Positions 1 to 11,875 are shown, numbered from the stretch's first letter. The stretch is 64,000 bases of DNA from Calamus simplicifolius (GCA_900491605.1 UESW01004821.1:310001-374000), one strand, 5' to 3'. The notes: generated by a model not told the origin, from the letters alone. Numbers and translations are program-made.

Positions 1-1688
1 TTTCTTGTCTTAAGAGGATCGAGAGATGTTTCAAAGATTTTCTATGGGCTTCTATGCAAGATGGTCATGGCATTCATCTTTTATCCTGGGATATGGTTTG
101 TATGCCACTCCAAAAGGTGGGCTTGGGATTCAGTCCTTGATTGTCAGAAGAGAAGCTCTTCTTGCTAGACATGCATCGTGATTTTTATGGAGCCACAGTG
201 CCTTTGGAGCTCTCTGATGCGAGTAAGGTATGGAGATTGGACGTCCGATATGCCCATTGTGTCATCCAGGGGTTGTTCCTCCTTCTGGAAGGAGGTGTGT
301 CGGCATGATCAGTTTATCCTGGATAATACCTCTTGGATGATAGAGATGGATCCTTGATTAATGTTATCCAGGATACTTGGATTGCTGAGATTCTCTCTCT
401 CGGTGGCCCTCCTTCATTAATATTGATACCCCCTCCAGCTTAAGGGTTTAGGACTTGTTAGCCTCTGATTCCTCCGCCTGGCACATTCCCTCGATGACCC
501 GATTCTTCGGTAAGGAGCTATCCCGTCGGATCCTCTCGGTGCCTCTTATACCTGGGCGCCTTTCTGACTCCAGGCTTTGGCAAAGATCTTGTCTCTCTAG
601 GGTCCCCACTAGGGACCTTATGAAGATGTTCAGGCCTCAGCCTTACCGCACAGAGGATGCTGCTTGGATCTAGAAGCTTCCTACCCTCCCCAGGGTTCGG
701 CTATTTATTTGGAAGCTCATGTGGAACTGTCTTTCAACTTGTGCTCTTCTCTCTCGCAAGGGTCTGAATATTCAGCCGACATGTCCTCTGTGTAGGCTGG
801 AGGAGGAGTCTTCTGATCACGCTATCTTCACTTGTCCCAGAGTTAGGAGGATATGGTTCTTGGTGGGCTATTCCAGCAGATTGGAGGACTTCGACTCTCC
901 GCGATTGTCCTTTCTTCTTGATCTCCGAAGGGGCTCGTTGCAGGAGCGTGGTCTTTGGGCTGCCACGGCATATCAGATATGGTTGTCCAGGAATCAGTTC
1001 ATATTCATGGATGATAGTATTTCTTTACACAGGATTCTATGAAAGATTAGATCATTAACAACGGACTGTGTCCGTGTCTTTAATGCTGTTGGTTCTGACT
1101 CTTCTGGCCTCTGGGGTTCCCCTGCTGCTACGGCAGCGAACCGCATACGGTTTTCATCTCTTGGGAGCCCCCCCTCCAGGGTTATCAAAATCAACTTTGA
1201 CGGGAGTGTCCGTGGCAGAGCTGCTGGTTCGCTTTTATCATCCGTGGGCCTCTAGGTGATCTGCTGGCGGCGGGTGGTTTTGCAACTCTCGACTCCTCTG
1301 TCACTATGATGGAGCTTTATGCTGCTTGGGCTGGTATATCTTATGCCGCTCGGACTCTTCATGCTCGAGGCTCATGATCGAGGGTGATTCTATGATAGTC
1401 ATCTCCTGGCTGCTGAAGAAGAATTGCTCCCGGTGCCCACTATCCCGATTATTAGGGATATCTGGTCTATCTTGCAGGAGGTTGATAGCTCCCAGATCCA
1501 TCATATTTATCGAGAAGCCAATTCGGCGGCGGACTGGGTGGCCGCTTCAGTGGCCCAGCATGGTGGTTCATGGTTTTGGAGGCCGGGTGATCCCTGTCCT
1601 GTTATTTTGCAGCATATTTGTACTCGGATCAATCTGGGCTGATTGCACGAGACTTATGTGATCGCCCGCTGTTCCAAAAAAAAAAAGA
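1..1688 (+). mobile_element. 3' fragment of an L1-type LINE retrotransposon (zf-RVT and RNase H end)
   Basis: This is the tail of ORF2 of a plant LINE, cut by the window start. In order it shows the post-RT segment, a zinc-binding RT-associated domain (about 719-1042, containing CPLC and a later H..F.C pattern), and an RNase H domain whose end reads HIYREANSAADWVA (about 1424-1642). It stops in an A-rich tail at 1675-1686. The same order and similar wording occur at 31880-33553, so both copies belong to one family. The reading frame is broken several times, so it is a dead copy. Family assignment comes from domain order; the clade name is inference. Confidence 0.85.
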
Positions 1689-2105
1689 AGACTAATTCAC
1701 TTCTCTCATGAACGATCTAATTAATGGTGCCAGTTGATACGAACTTCTCATATCTCATATAGAAAATCTGAGCGGAAAAAAAATAATAAATCGTCGTCCA
1801 AGTTGACAATATATTGAAGAGGTAGGTGGAAAATAAACTAATGAGTTTTTTTTTTCTTCCCTCTTTTTTCTCTCTTCAGGAGCAAATGTAATCCGCGCAA
1901 CTGGTCGGCAATAATAATCTAATGTCTAACCCAATATTAATAAAGAGTAAGCCCAAATGGCCTGCACTCCATTCATTTTAGACTAGCGAAACAAATATTA
2001 CTTCTACTTAAGAAAAGAAGAGAAAATTGCTTAACAAACAAACACAAGACCCTCATATTTGATTAGGTAACAACATTAACCTCTGTAACCATTCCTAGAG
2101 ATTAA
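1689..2105. other. Non-coding spacer
   Basis: AT-rich sequence between the LINE tail and the MITE. I see no gene, RNA or repeat that I can name. Confidence 0.5.
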
Positions 2106-2435
2106 GGTAGTGTTTGAAATAGGGGATAAGAGGGATATCCTGGATATCCCCTCTTATTCCCAAAAGCCATAACTATAAGGGATAGCTGGGAATAAAGTTA
2201 ATCAAAGGGATAATCCATGGTTAACCATGGGATATCCCCTCAATTTATTTCCTAGAAAATGTAGGAATAGCTGGTTATCCCTTCAAATAAGAGTAAAAAA
2301 AAGTTATCCTATGGATTTATCTTTTTACATTTGATATGATCAATGGGATAGTCAAGGATATCCCTAGGGATAGCCAGGGATAAACTCTATCCCATACACT
2401 TATCCATGAATAATATTTTTTTATCAAACACTACC
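2106..2435. mobile_element. Tourist-like (PIF/Harbinger) MITE
   Basis: The 330 bp element starts with GGTAGTGTTTGA and ends with TCAAACACTACC, a perfect 12 bp terminal inverted repeat. It is flanked on both sides by TAA (2103-2105 and 2436-2438), the 3 bp target duplication typical of PIF/Harbinger elements. The interior is rich in GGGATA/TATCCC words on both strands, so a transcript could fold. It has no coding capacity. Confidence 0.85.
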
Positions 2436-2639
2436 TAAAGCTCCTCGTTATTAAGCGATTGTTTGCCAGCAACCATGCAAGATAACTACTCTTATTGGTC
2501 TACTTATAACATACTTCTCATAAGTAAAATCAATGGCTTTATATGATAGCTCTTAAACATCCCTCTCTCTCTCTCTTCCCTCATACTTCGCATAAATGTT
2601 ATTTTGTTACTATAACTTCACATGGACTACAAGAACAAT

Positions 2640-3422
2640 TTTCAAAATAAACTAACTAGCAGATAAAATTATAAAATTGGTCTTTGCCTAAGGTATTCAT
2701 AAAAATATCAGCAACTTGCAAAGCAGTTGGAATATAAGTAGTCCTGATCAATCCAACTTAATCTTCTTATGAATAATATGGTAGTCAATTTTAATGCATT
2801 TGATCCCCCAATAAACCTCAGATTCATAGCAATGTGAATGCCACTTGGTTGTCACAATACGGAATAGCTATATGGGTTGAAATTCTTAGATCAAATTGAA
2901 AAAAAAAAAAAACACAATTGAAAAAAAAAAAAGAAAAGAAAAAAAAAAAGATACATGAGCTACTGTAATCACAACTGACAGAAGCCATGGGACAATATTC
3001 AGATTCAACTGACGAGTGAGACTGTGGGTAGCTTCTTGGATTCCCAAGAGATAAGTGAAGCCTCTAGAGAAGTGTAATAAGCTGTAATGAATTGCTTGGT
3101 CGAAGGACAATTAGATCAATCTAAAACAATGTTAGTGACAAGTAGAGAAGACCAAGGGAAGAGAGGAATGACTTATTGGGCGAGGATTTTATGCGGTGAA
3201 GAATTTTCAATGCAGCTTGCTAATGAAATTCACGAGGTTTACTTATAAAGTAGCTTAAAAATTAATAGAAGCAAACAATATCAGCTTTGATAATTCTAAG
3301 ATAGGGGAGATGTGTATGATGAGATTCCCTACTTGTCAGCTTTTAGTTCTGAATTTTAAGTCAAATAGGCAACCACTCAACAGGATTGCATCTGATAGGT
3401 TAACTGATGCATATTTCTCAAT

Positions 3423-3456
<34 letters not shown>

Positions 3457-3760
3457 TGCCTCATTCCTCCTTTATAGTAGGTTAGCTCTAGCCTAGGAAA
3501 ATGGTCAGAAGTTTCAAATGATTGGTAGGACATTTAAATTGGAGAAAACTACTAAATAGCTCCAACTGTACAAGGACTATTGCTGGTAATAATAATGTCA
3601 TTAATATAGATTAAACTATAGAGATGTGACTTTTTAGAGATATCAAGAGAATAACATCTTTGGATTGTGAAAAACCAGCATCCAAAAGGGTCATAGAAGA
3701 CCTCAGCAAACCAACTTTGTTCAAGCCCTATGCGTACAAGCAACTTATCTGATTGGCAGC
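2640..3760 (-). mobile_element. Decayed Copia retrotransposon relic (RT and RNase H)
   Basis: Minus-strand translation across several frames resembles Copia pol. At 3552-3743 there is a degraded catalytic box, YINDIIITSNS, in place of the usual YVDD motif. At about 2990-3110 a segment reads like the RNase H region (SLISWESKKLPTVS), and at about 2660-2860 like the RNase H end (PYCDNQVAF, then PTALQVADIF). Stops and frameshifts are frequent and no LTR is recognisable. A GA tract (3422-3455) lies inside. It is older than the other elements here by degree of decay. Confidence 0.65.
3422..3455. repeat. (GA)n microsatellite
   Basis: Run of GA dinucleotides with one interruption, inside the Copia relic. 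Confidence 0.9.
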
Positions 3761-4242
3761 TTGTTTGATAAGCTCAGGAGGGATTTTTTATGCAAACCTC
3801 CTCTTTTAAATCTCCATATAATGAATCATTATTTACTTCAATTGAAATAAAGGTCAGCTTGAAACAACAGTTACAGTAAGCATCATACTGTGGCTACATT
3901 GGTCATGAAAGCAAAAGTTCATGATGGTCCATTACCTTCATTGAATTTTTGGCCAGCAAATGTCCTTATATTGCACCATTATGCCATCAGATTTGTATTT
4001 TATTCAACAAACTCAATAACAACCAATGGATTTTTTGCATGGTGAAAGAGAGGCAATGGCCCCATTTATCAGCCTGAACACCCAAGTCAATAATGTATAC
4101 CAAGTCACACAATATTATGATTCATCTTGCAAGCAAGCCAGCTAAACTTTTTTTTTTTCTTAAAAAAAAAAAAAAAAGAACACAATAACTGATTACATTT
4201 TCTCAGAGCAGCACAGGCTGGTGCTAATCTATTTGCTCATGC
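3761..4242. other. Non-coding, including the likely 3' UTR of the DUF1218 gene
   Basis: No ORF or repeat recognised apart from a T-run followed by an A-run near 4149-4179. The part nearest 4242 should be the 3' UTR of the minus-strand gene that ends at 4243; no poly(A) site could be fixed. Confidence 0.4.
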
Positions 4243-5193
4243 TTAAGCTGTGTGCTTATCCTCCTTTATATCATCCTCATCGGTTAGAACTTCTCTGTGT
4301 TCGCCTTTGGAGCCCTCGGTCTCTCCGAAGTAATCTTCTCTCACGTTCATCGTTAGCATCAGGCTGATGAGCCAGAAGAGCGAGGCATCGAGGTTCAAGA
4401 AGGCCGCCCCTCCGAGAAGGCCAGTCTTGGCCGTGGGGCAAGCATACTCGAGGTCTCGGTGCACGTTGTGGATGTGCCCCAGCGCCTCTTGTATGGTTCC
4501 CGTTAACGTCACTCCTACCCCTAAAAGGGTCATGCCCCTGATCACAAGGAGCCACAAATCAGTAACCACTTCAATTCTAGAACAAGAGCTTATTGATATC
4601 GTAGGTTAAACATCAATCTTCGACAGAGAGAAAGAAGCTGCTAAAAGGCACACCATAATTTTATACTGAAGCGAGAGCTTTGATTGAGAGAATTTTGTAT
4701 AGCATTGCTTGATTTCTTCTTGAGAAGAGAAACTTACACTGCCAATTGGAAGAACACAAACAAAGTAACATTTCGGAACAGGATGTCCCTGGGAACAGAT
4801 TTTCCCTTGTAAGGGAAGAACACAGAGAGAATCCCAAGAGCAGCGCAGAAGAAGACTGCAGCGACTGAGAGGGCTCCCAATGCGATGGTTGGATCGCTTG
4901 GGAACTTGCAGATGATCACATCTTTTCCTTGAACTGGAGTTCCATGCGGAGGCTGCATTGAGATTAAAAATAAATAATAATAATAATAATAAAAGAAAAG
5001 ACAAAATGAGTCAAGAAATATGATCCATGAGAAGAATCTCATGGTGGCTTTAAACTTATAATATTCTGAAATGATTGAAGAAATTAGTAGTAAAATGGAC
5101 CTTTTTCAATTCAGCCATTATGGCCAATACGAAAGATAGCAGACCGAAGAATGCGGAGGAAAGAGCGAGCTGTGCGGTCTGACCCAGAGCCAT
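4243..5193 (-). CDS. DUF1218 family four-helix membrane protein, 3 exons
   Basis: CDS is complement(4243..4537, 4738..4952, 5101..5193), giving 200 residues. All splice sites are GT-AG and phases agree: exon 1 ends GAATTGAAAAAG, exon 2 ends before GTAAGT, exon 3 follows TGATCAG. The ATG at 5193 is the first of this frame. Four hydrophobic segments lie at about residues 8-27, 54-77, 92-118 and 152-166. The family signatures are FPYKGKSVP after helix 2, YACPTAKTGLLGGAAFL before helix 4, and conserved cysteines (CKFPSDPT, YACPT). The C-terminus is acidic and hydrophilic. DUF1218 is a land-plant family; some members (MWL proteins) affect secondary wall lignin. Whether this one does is unknown. 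It looks intact. Confidence 0.9.
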
Positions 5194-6030
5194 TAGCTCT
5201 CAACTCCTTTCACCGCCTGCGCTTGATTAAGATCGCTGTAATCAATTCTTAAATTAAATTATCATCTGCTAAACGAATGAATCAATCAATGGTTTTTAAT
5301 CTATCAAACAGAGCACATCATGATCATTAACAAGAACTTAAAAAGAGGGGCAAACAACAACGCATGGCAGGAAATATCATTTTCTTAAGAAAAAAAAATT
5401 GAAGGAAAAAAAGAAAAAGCGAATTCAAAATTCCAGTAATCATCACCATCGCAGCATGCAAGAAGAAATCAAGCCAAAAGCCAAAAGCTCCGACTTTTTG
5501 ATTTTTCCTTTGAGGAACCGAAATTGAAGAAAACTAGCGAAACTTGATTTATATAATGATCGATAAACAAAATTTCTCAACAATAGGATGGTTGGGCTAA
5601 GATTAAATAATCCTAAAAGCAAACAACCATAACAAAAAGGAAAAACAAGACAGAACGCATCGAGATTGAACACTTTTATTCCCCATTATTTCCTTCACAA
5701 CAAAAAGAAAAGAGATCAAACACTTCTAGTAGAAAGGAATATATATATGTATATATATAACGGTTGTCTTACCCCTCTCTGTCCTTCTCTGATCCACGAG
5801 ACCAAGAGCCCGGAGAAGGAGGGCCTTTCGAGGACGCAAGCGGAACAACGCGAAGATCATATAACCCCGACGACGCCGGGCTTCTGTAGCCAAACCCAGA
5901 ACGCGGGGGTCACCAAATTTAGCATGTGGATTAGCTGGCAGTCCGAATTCCAAAGATTCACCCATGAACAACGAATCCAACGATGGTGCACTGACCATCC
6001 TACGTGTCACCTCGGACAAGCACGTGGGGC
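5194..6030 (-). promoter_or_regulatory. Leader, probable 5' UTR intron and promoter of the DUF1218 gene
   Basis: Upstream of the ATG at 5193 a good donor (GGG then GTAAGA) lies at 5773/5772 on the minus strand, and acceptor-like CAG sites lie near 5220-5240. A non-coding first exon above 5773 with an intron of about 550 bp is therefore likely. The GC-richer stretch 5775-6030 fits a leader. A G-box core CACGTG lies at 6021-6026. The start of transcription cannot be placed from sequence alone. Confidence 0.45.
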
Positions 6031-6610
6031 AAATTTAGATTTGGTTCAAAGTATGAGAAGTTACTGGAATTCCAGAATTTTGGGAAGAGAATCAATCCAT
6101 GAATCCTCGGCGGAATACCGCGCTCGTGATATGAATCTGATTAGGATTCCGGGATTATTCTGTGGTTAAAGTTGGACGGAATATCTCGCCGTTTTTGGAA
6201 GGAGAGCGAGCGAAGATTAACAGCTTCAAAGCAGTATTTGGAAGGTGAATTATGGCTTGAGCTAAAATTAGTAAAGATTACGTCGTCAGGTTACCCTCTA
6301 AACAGAATTGAGAACCTGGACACCATTATTCGTTTGTATATGTTGAAGAATTTCTTATTTTAATGGCCACTTCGAATTATATTTTTAAAAATTAGCATGA
6401 AATGATGCATCTAAAAAGAAAAAATAAAAAAAAATGTTCGACTAAGAAAATTAATATAAGAAAATAATTTTTTTATATATATAATGGAATGTTCAAATAT
6501 TTAGCAATTTTGAAATGTATTTTGCTAGTAAATTTTTGATTAAAATTTGTATTATTTCTTTTATAATTAGATATTTTACATTGAATGTATTACATCGCTC
6601 ATCATTTTTC
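6031..6610. other. AT-rich intergenic DNA
   Basis: No gene found. Beyond 6360 the sequence is very AT-rich with short A and T runs. Confidence 0.5.
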
Positions 6611-6611
6611 T

Positions 6612-6790
6612 TAAAGCTCTCGGCTCTGCCTTTGAAGTTAGGTGGATGGATCAACAACGAAAATTCAAAAAAATTATAGGTTAAAAATTCTTGGCTCTGC
6701 CTTTGACTTTAGGTGGATGGGCCAACCCGAAAGGTTCAAAAAAATTCAAAGTTTGAATTTAGGTTGATGGGTCAACACGAAAGGTTCAAA
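6612..6790. repeat. Three degenerate tandem copies of a unit of about 65-70 bp
   Basis: Copies start near 6617, 6688 and 6751. They share GGCTCTGCCTTTGA (first two copies), TTAGGTGGATGG or TTAGGTTGATGG, a TCAAC/CCAAC word, and ACGAAAGGTTC. They lie in the 3' flank of the tRNA-Glu gene. No coding frame follows the repeat. Confidence 0.7.
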
Positions 6791-6814
6791 GAGACTTCAA
6801 AGGTAAGGAAGGAT

Positions 6815-6824
6815 TAAAAAAAAT
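6815..6824 (-). terminator. RNA polymerase III terminator of tRNA-Glu
   Basis: On the minus strand a run of T residues starts a few bases after the tRNA 3' end. This is the usual Pol III stop signal. Confidence 0.7.
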
Positions 6825-6827
6825 TAT

Positions 6828-6899
6828 TCCGTTGCCGGGACTCGAACCCGGGTCTCTCGGGTGAGAGCCGAGTATCCTAACCAACTAGACTACAACGGA
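6828..6899 (-). tRNA. tRNA-Glu (anticodon CTC)
   Basis: The 72-nt minus-strand gene folds as a normal cloverleaf. The acceptor stem is TCCGTTG with CAACGGA. The D arm carries AGTTGGTTAGGA, which is also the A box. The anticodon stem is CTCGG/CCGAG around loop CTCTCAC, giving anticodon CTC. The T arm contains GGTTCGAGTCC, the B box. There is no intron and no encoded CCA, as expected for a nuclear gene. It looks functional. Confidence 0.96.
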
Positions 6900-8531
6900 G
6901 AAGTGACAGATTAAAAGATGAATCATATAAAGTCTTTTTAATGTTTTAATGCCTCATCACACCCTCCGGCTTGCATCTCCCTCAAGGGACTTAGCCTCCC
7001 TTCTTTTTCATGTTTTCTCACCATATCTACGAGGTTCAGAGATCGATCTTACCGTTGCTCCAGGATAACAACTATTGAAAGCCTTATCCAAGGTTGATAA
7101 GAAGTCTCTTTCCCTTACTCTCTCTTAAGATCAATATTGGTTCCTGTTGTTGTAGATAAATAATATGAATAACATGAAGGGCCAGGCCTCCCCTAAAAAG
7201 AACTAGCATTATTTTTACATTGTAAACTTATAAATTTTATTATCAAACAGGAATAAAGGAAAACTGATTTGAGTTTTTTTTTTTTTTTAAATTTCTTTCT
7301 TTGTAGCATGCAAGCATCTCGCCCCTTTACAGCAAGAGGCTGCTAAAGAACATTGCTAACAACCAAAACTGAACTTAATTGATAATAACAACCAAAGGTT
7401 ACATATTTTCTCAAATGGCCATCATGAAATCTATTTACCCATTCTTCTATTGATCAATCAAAGAAAGCAGTAACAAGTACAGTTATTTGCACATCATACA
7501 TAACAAACAAAATATTTCTTCAACTGGCATCTGTCCCACCGAAAATGAAATAGTTTGCTGCTAACTAAAACAGGACTGCATACAGAACATACAATTAGTC
7601 ATCCGGAGTATCTCCAAATTCGCATCAGCTATGAGCTCCTTGGTTATCTCACAACTTCCAAGGTCACACCAATATGCATGCCAAGAGTTGATGATGGTAT
7701 TATCACCCCCTACTTTAGTCCAGAAAGTTGTTTCAATAATAGCAATCACCTTTTTTGGACAGTACAAATAACAGAGCAACTGAATTAGCAAGGCTTATCC
7801 CTTCTGCACAAGAAGATCATCTAAAGACCGGATAGCAATCTGAGAAGCCCTTGATGATTGGTCCCAAGTTTGAGACCAAAGAATTTTAGGTGAGGCCGGT
7901 AAAAGAGCCTCAGAGGTCAGTGAGAATAGCACTCAAAAGGAAAAAAACCTTGAAGGATTCTTCTAGAAGTTTAAATAAAGAAGGAAATATTTTAACTCAT
8001 AATGCTGAGTTGTCTCTGGGGCAGAGGAATTGTTACCAAACTTTGCATGCGTATCCCCCCTTCTGTGACAGGTGTCTGCCAAAAATTCCTTCTTCAGGCA
8101 TGAGTATCTCTGTGAACCATATCAATCAATCATTAATTGAGCCTCCATGATTTGGATATCTGGGAAATTAACTTGCCTTTCCTTGTCAAATAACAGCTAA
8201 GCAATAATATTTGGATGCTGTCAATTTGTCGGCCCAAAGAAGTCACCAATCATAACATTACTTCTATGATATCAGGAAGCTATGACTTGAAAAAATATTG
8301 CATAAGAAACATTACAATCTATGGATCACAAGTGAAACACAAGCCCTAAACTGACTTTCACACTGCTAATAACAGATGGCATCTTGAACAGCGTAATTTG
8401 GTAGACCACATAAATAATATTAATAGAGCAGAATGCACACATTGAGATTTGCTTTCCACAATGCATGACTTATGAATGAAAAAAATTAGTAGTATATTCA
8501 TGGAGAAATCCCTTCATAATTAAGATCTGAG
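6900..8531. other. Intergenic DNA, with the 3' UTR of the PPR gene at its right end
   Basis: Both strands contain only short frames without recognisable domains. There are A/T runs near 7275-7290. Sequence just below 8532 should be the PPR 3' UTR. Confidence 0.45.
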
Positions 8532-10127
8532 TTAGCTATTGGTGTACGTATAGCCCAAATATTCCATATGACATGCCAAAGAATCCAATATCATGAGAAT
8601 CTCATTTATTTGACTGTTTGATTTGTCTTCTGCCTTAAACCTGAAAACCTTACTGCCAATTTCTATCCAACTGTATCCAGGGCTTGTCTTGAGTCCTCTC
8701 TCCTTCATCAACTTGCGAACTTTTGCCACACGTTTCCAATAACCTACACTAGCATACAGATTTGCTAGCTGAACATAGGTTGCAGCACAGCCAGGCTCCA
8801 ATAAAATCCGGCTTTCAGCAGCATGAATCCCAATCCAAACATTTCCATGAACTCTGCAAGATGAAAGAAGTGAGCCCCATATAACAGCATTTGGGGGTAT
8901 GGGCATTTTCTTGATAAAATTTAGTGCCTCTTCAAGCATTCCAGCACGACCAAGAAGATCAATAATGCAAGAGTAATGGTCCAATTCTGGTTTTATCCCA
9001 CGCTCAAGCATGACATCAAAGCATCGACGGCCAAGTTCTACAAGGCCAGCATGCCGGCATGAGGAAAGAACACCAAGGAAAGAGATGGCATCCGGAACTA
9101 TGTTTTCTTTGTCCATTTCCTTCAGCAAATCCACTGCCTGCTCGGCAAGCGCATATTGAGCATATCCAGAAATCATGGAGTTCCATGATATTAGATCTCT
9201 GCATGGCATTTTCTGAAAGAGATAATGAGCTTCATCAATACTTCCACACTTAGAATACATAGAGATCAGTGCATTCGAAACATGGACATACAAATCAAAA
9301 CCCATTCTTATTTCTTGACAATGAATACTTCTTCCAAGCCCAAGATATCCACTGCTGGTGCATGCACTCAAGAGGCTTGCAAATGTGATGTCATTTGGTT
9401 TTGACATGGACTGTCTCATCAAAACAAATAGATAGAAACATGTCTCGATTTGCCAGTGCTGAGCATAACCTGCAATTATGGCAGTCCATGAGACAGTGCT
9501 CCTCACAGGCATCATCTGAAAAGCTTTATAAGCATTGGCTAGTTGGCCACTCTTGGAATACAAACTGATCAATGAGCTCCCAATAGGAACGGACATATTA
9601 TAACCCCTTTTCACCAAGAGAGCATGAAGCTGCACCCCAGTGTCAAGAGCCCCTGTAGATGCACAAACACTCATAATGCAAGAAAAAATAGACACATCCA
9701 TGCTAATTCCTCTCTTGTGCAATTCAAGAAACAAAAAGAAAGGGTCTTCCTTTGATGAAATAATCCTCCAATAGGTAGAATCATTCCTAGAATGGCTCTT
9801 CTCGGGGACCTGAACCAGCTCAGTTGACTTACAATGGTTAGTGATTTTAGCAGGTTTCAAGCGGCTCCTTTGACCAGCTTCCAAAAGATCCTGCATGCAA
9901 CCTTGTACGAGGCGATGGTGGCATGCATCCCCTTCATCCTTGTTGGTTTTGGGGATTACAAGATTTAAAATGTTCAAGGCCTTATCAAGCCTCTTGTTCT
10001 CTACCTTCTGAGATCTTTTAGAAGATGTACATGTGCTTATCTGTGATATAACTTGACGTGCTGCGGAATAGGGTTTGAAAATAGTAATAGAACGCTTGGC
10101 AGAAATGTGAAGGAAGAAACTGTACAT
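8532..10127 (-). CDS. PLS-class pentatricopeptide repeat protein with E-type C-terminus
   Basis: An uninterrupted 531-residue frame. Residues 1 to about 35 are rich in Ser, Arg and Lys and poor in acidic residues, fitting a mitochondrial or plastid targeting peptide. Alternating P, L and S repeats follow from about residue 130, with typical turns such as GSSLISLYSKSGQLANAYK, NALISMYSKCGSIDEAHYLF and SWNSMISGYAQY. After the last repeat comes the E region (HYSCIIDLLGRAGMLEEAL, ANLYASVGYW, GYSWIEIGSKVFRF). There is no DYW deaminase domain. The family binds organellar RNA one base per repeat and E-class members support C-to-U editing; the RNA target is unknown. It may be the counterpart of Arabidopsis At2g37320, from memory of similar wording only. 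Start chosen at 10127 because the targeting peptide begins there. Confidence 0.92.
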   Translation of the reverse strand: MYSFFLHISAKRSITIFKPYSAARQVISQISTCTSSKRSQKVENKRLDKALNILNLVIPKTNKDEGDACHHRLVQGCMQDLLEAGQRSRLKPAKITNHCKSTELVQVPEKSHSRNDSTYWRIISSKEDPFFLFLELHKRGISMDVSIFSCIMSVCASTGALDTGVQLHALLVKRGYNMSVPIGSSLISLYSKSGQLANAYKAFQMMPVRSTVSWTAIIAGYAQHWQIETCFYLFVLMRQSMSKPNDITFASLLSACTSSGYLGLGRSIHCQEIRMGFDLYVHVSNALISMYSKCGSIDEAHYLFQKMPCRDLISWNSMISGYAQYALAEQAVDLLKEMDKENIVPDAISFLGVLSSCRHAGLVELGRRCFDVMLERGIKPELDHYSCIIDLLGRAGMLEEALNFIKKMPIPPNAVIWGSLLSSCRVHGNVWIGIHAAESRILLEPGCAATYVQLANLYASVGYWKRVAKVRKLMKERGLKTSPGYSWIEIGSKVFRFKAEDKSNSQINEILMILDSLACHMEYLGYTYTNS

Positions 10128-10135
10128 TCCTGAAG

Positions 10136-11875
10136 TTACCCATAAGTAGGTTCACTCCTCCAAAGTTCACTGCTAGTTATCAGTACAGATGAAATCCACC
10201 TACCTTCTAGATTTTGCAAGCTAAAACTAGAAACTGCATCTTGTCCATCAAATTGAAAGGAGTCAAACATACTAGCATGCTTATGGCAACAAGTACAACA
10301 AGAAGTCATATACCTGCAAGCAAGACAGATCTGTGACAACATCAAAAAGTAAGCTAACACAAAATAATTGACACGGAATCAAATGAAAGTTATTGTAAAG
10401 AGTCACCCTGAATGAAACATAAAAAAGTATGAGCCCTGGAAATCAAGACAATATGATTTCTAAAACATAGTTCAGTGCTTGTGATGACCATAAGTAATTT
10501 TTAGCAATTTATAAAGGAAATAGGAATCTCATTCTATTATTGTTTATGGTTTACCAATCATCCATCATATATTCCTTCCGGTCATGGTCCAATCACACAT
10601 ATTACACATTCAAGTCCAACGTAGTCATTGCCGTACATGTAGTTTGTGAAAAATCTTATTTCAAGTATCTCATTGATTGATGTAACATGATCATCTTTCA
10701 AAATTGATGCCAAATCAGTCGCAAAAACTTCAGAACTGAAGAAAACAAGCAATCCAGAATGTTGCACCACTAACAAGTAAACCTAGCTACTCTGAATGGT
10801 ACTAAAATTTAAAAGTATTTCATCAAAAAAATGTACAAATTCATTAACCATAACCATAAACTATAACAAATAGAAAGATGCACATAAAATTATCAATTCA
10901 GATCTGAATTTGAAGAGGAAAAAAAATCAATATTTTCAGGCATTCACATCAAGAGGCGCTTGTAAGGAGCTCCTCTTCTGACAAGTTCCTCTCTATAGAG
11001 CCCACTCGCTTATATAAAACAACAAGTCTAAAAACGGCAGAGAAATAGAGAAACCAATAAGCCCTAATTAAGAATTCGAAACCCAATTTGTCAGGAGGCA
11101 GAAAAGAAGGCGGAAAAGTGCAAGATCTCCGTTACACAGGGATACCCTAGTTGTCCCAAAAAAATGAAGGAAAAAACGAATAATAGACCATTTATCTAAT
11201 TTTCGACTTCCGAATCCCCAACACAGAGAAATGAGAGGAAAGACGGGAATCTGAATAGAAGAAAAGGGAACAAAGAAAGGGGCGGATTTGCTTCTATTTC
11301 CCAACTGAGAGAAATCGAGGAGATCTAGGGTCCGATCTGCGACCGGCTCCCAAGCAGAGGCGAAGCTATAAATTTTAAAGAAGGCCCTACCTTTTGGGAG
11401 AGCGGCTGTCCATTGCCATCGATTCGAGAAGAAGTGGAGGAGGAAGACGAGATGGGAGAGACAAGCCCTCACAAGAGATCGAGTTAACGAGAAAATTATT
11501 TTGAAGTCCTTTGATCACAAGGTTATGAAACCTACACAAAGATTGCAATCGTGTAGATTGCAACCCAGAGAGAGAACAAGACCGCAATTGTTGGGATATC
11601 CACCCTCCCTCATTCTCCATATCCCCTGTTACCCAATTCCTCGATTCCAACATCGAACCTTAGTGGCCTAATTCTTCTTCAGAAGCCACCTCCAAAGTCC
11701 AGCATCAAATCATAAGATCTCAGTACTCGCATCAAACCCACATGACAAGTACTCGATCGCAGGAAATAGAATAAATATGGCATAAATCTAAAGAAAACAT
11801 CCAGATATATCAAGAATTCAGACATAGTTGAAGGGTTTGGAGAACTCACCATTTTCCGATGATGAATCCGTGAGA
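10136..11875 (-). promoter_or_regulatory. Probable spliced 5' leader of the PPR gene, with upstream ORFs
   Basis: Minus-strand donors occur at 11391/11390 (AAAAG then GTAGGG) and near 11848 (ATG then GTGAGT). Acceptors occur at 10978 (TTGTCAG) and near 10315 (CTTGCAG). This suggests a long leader with introns. An upstream ORF of 57 codons (10309 to 10136) ends 8 bases before the PPR start codon. A further frame that opens in 11419-11391 continues in phase after 10977 and stops at 10944. No known protein is recognised in either. Confidence 0.4.

Noticed and set aside
5726..6019. 97-codon minus-strand frame upstream of the DUF1218 gene
   Set aside because: It overlaps the predicted leader and a good splice donor, and the peptide has no recognisable domain.
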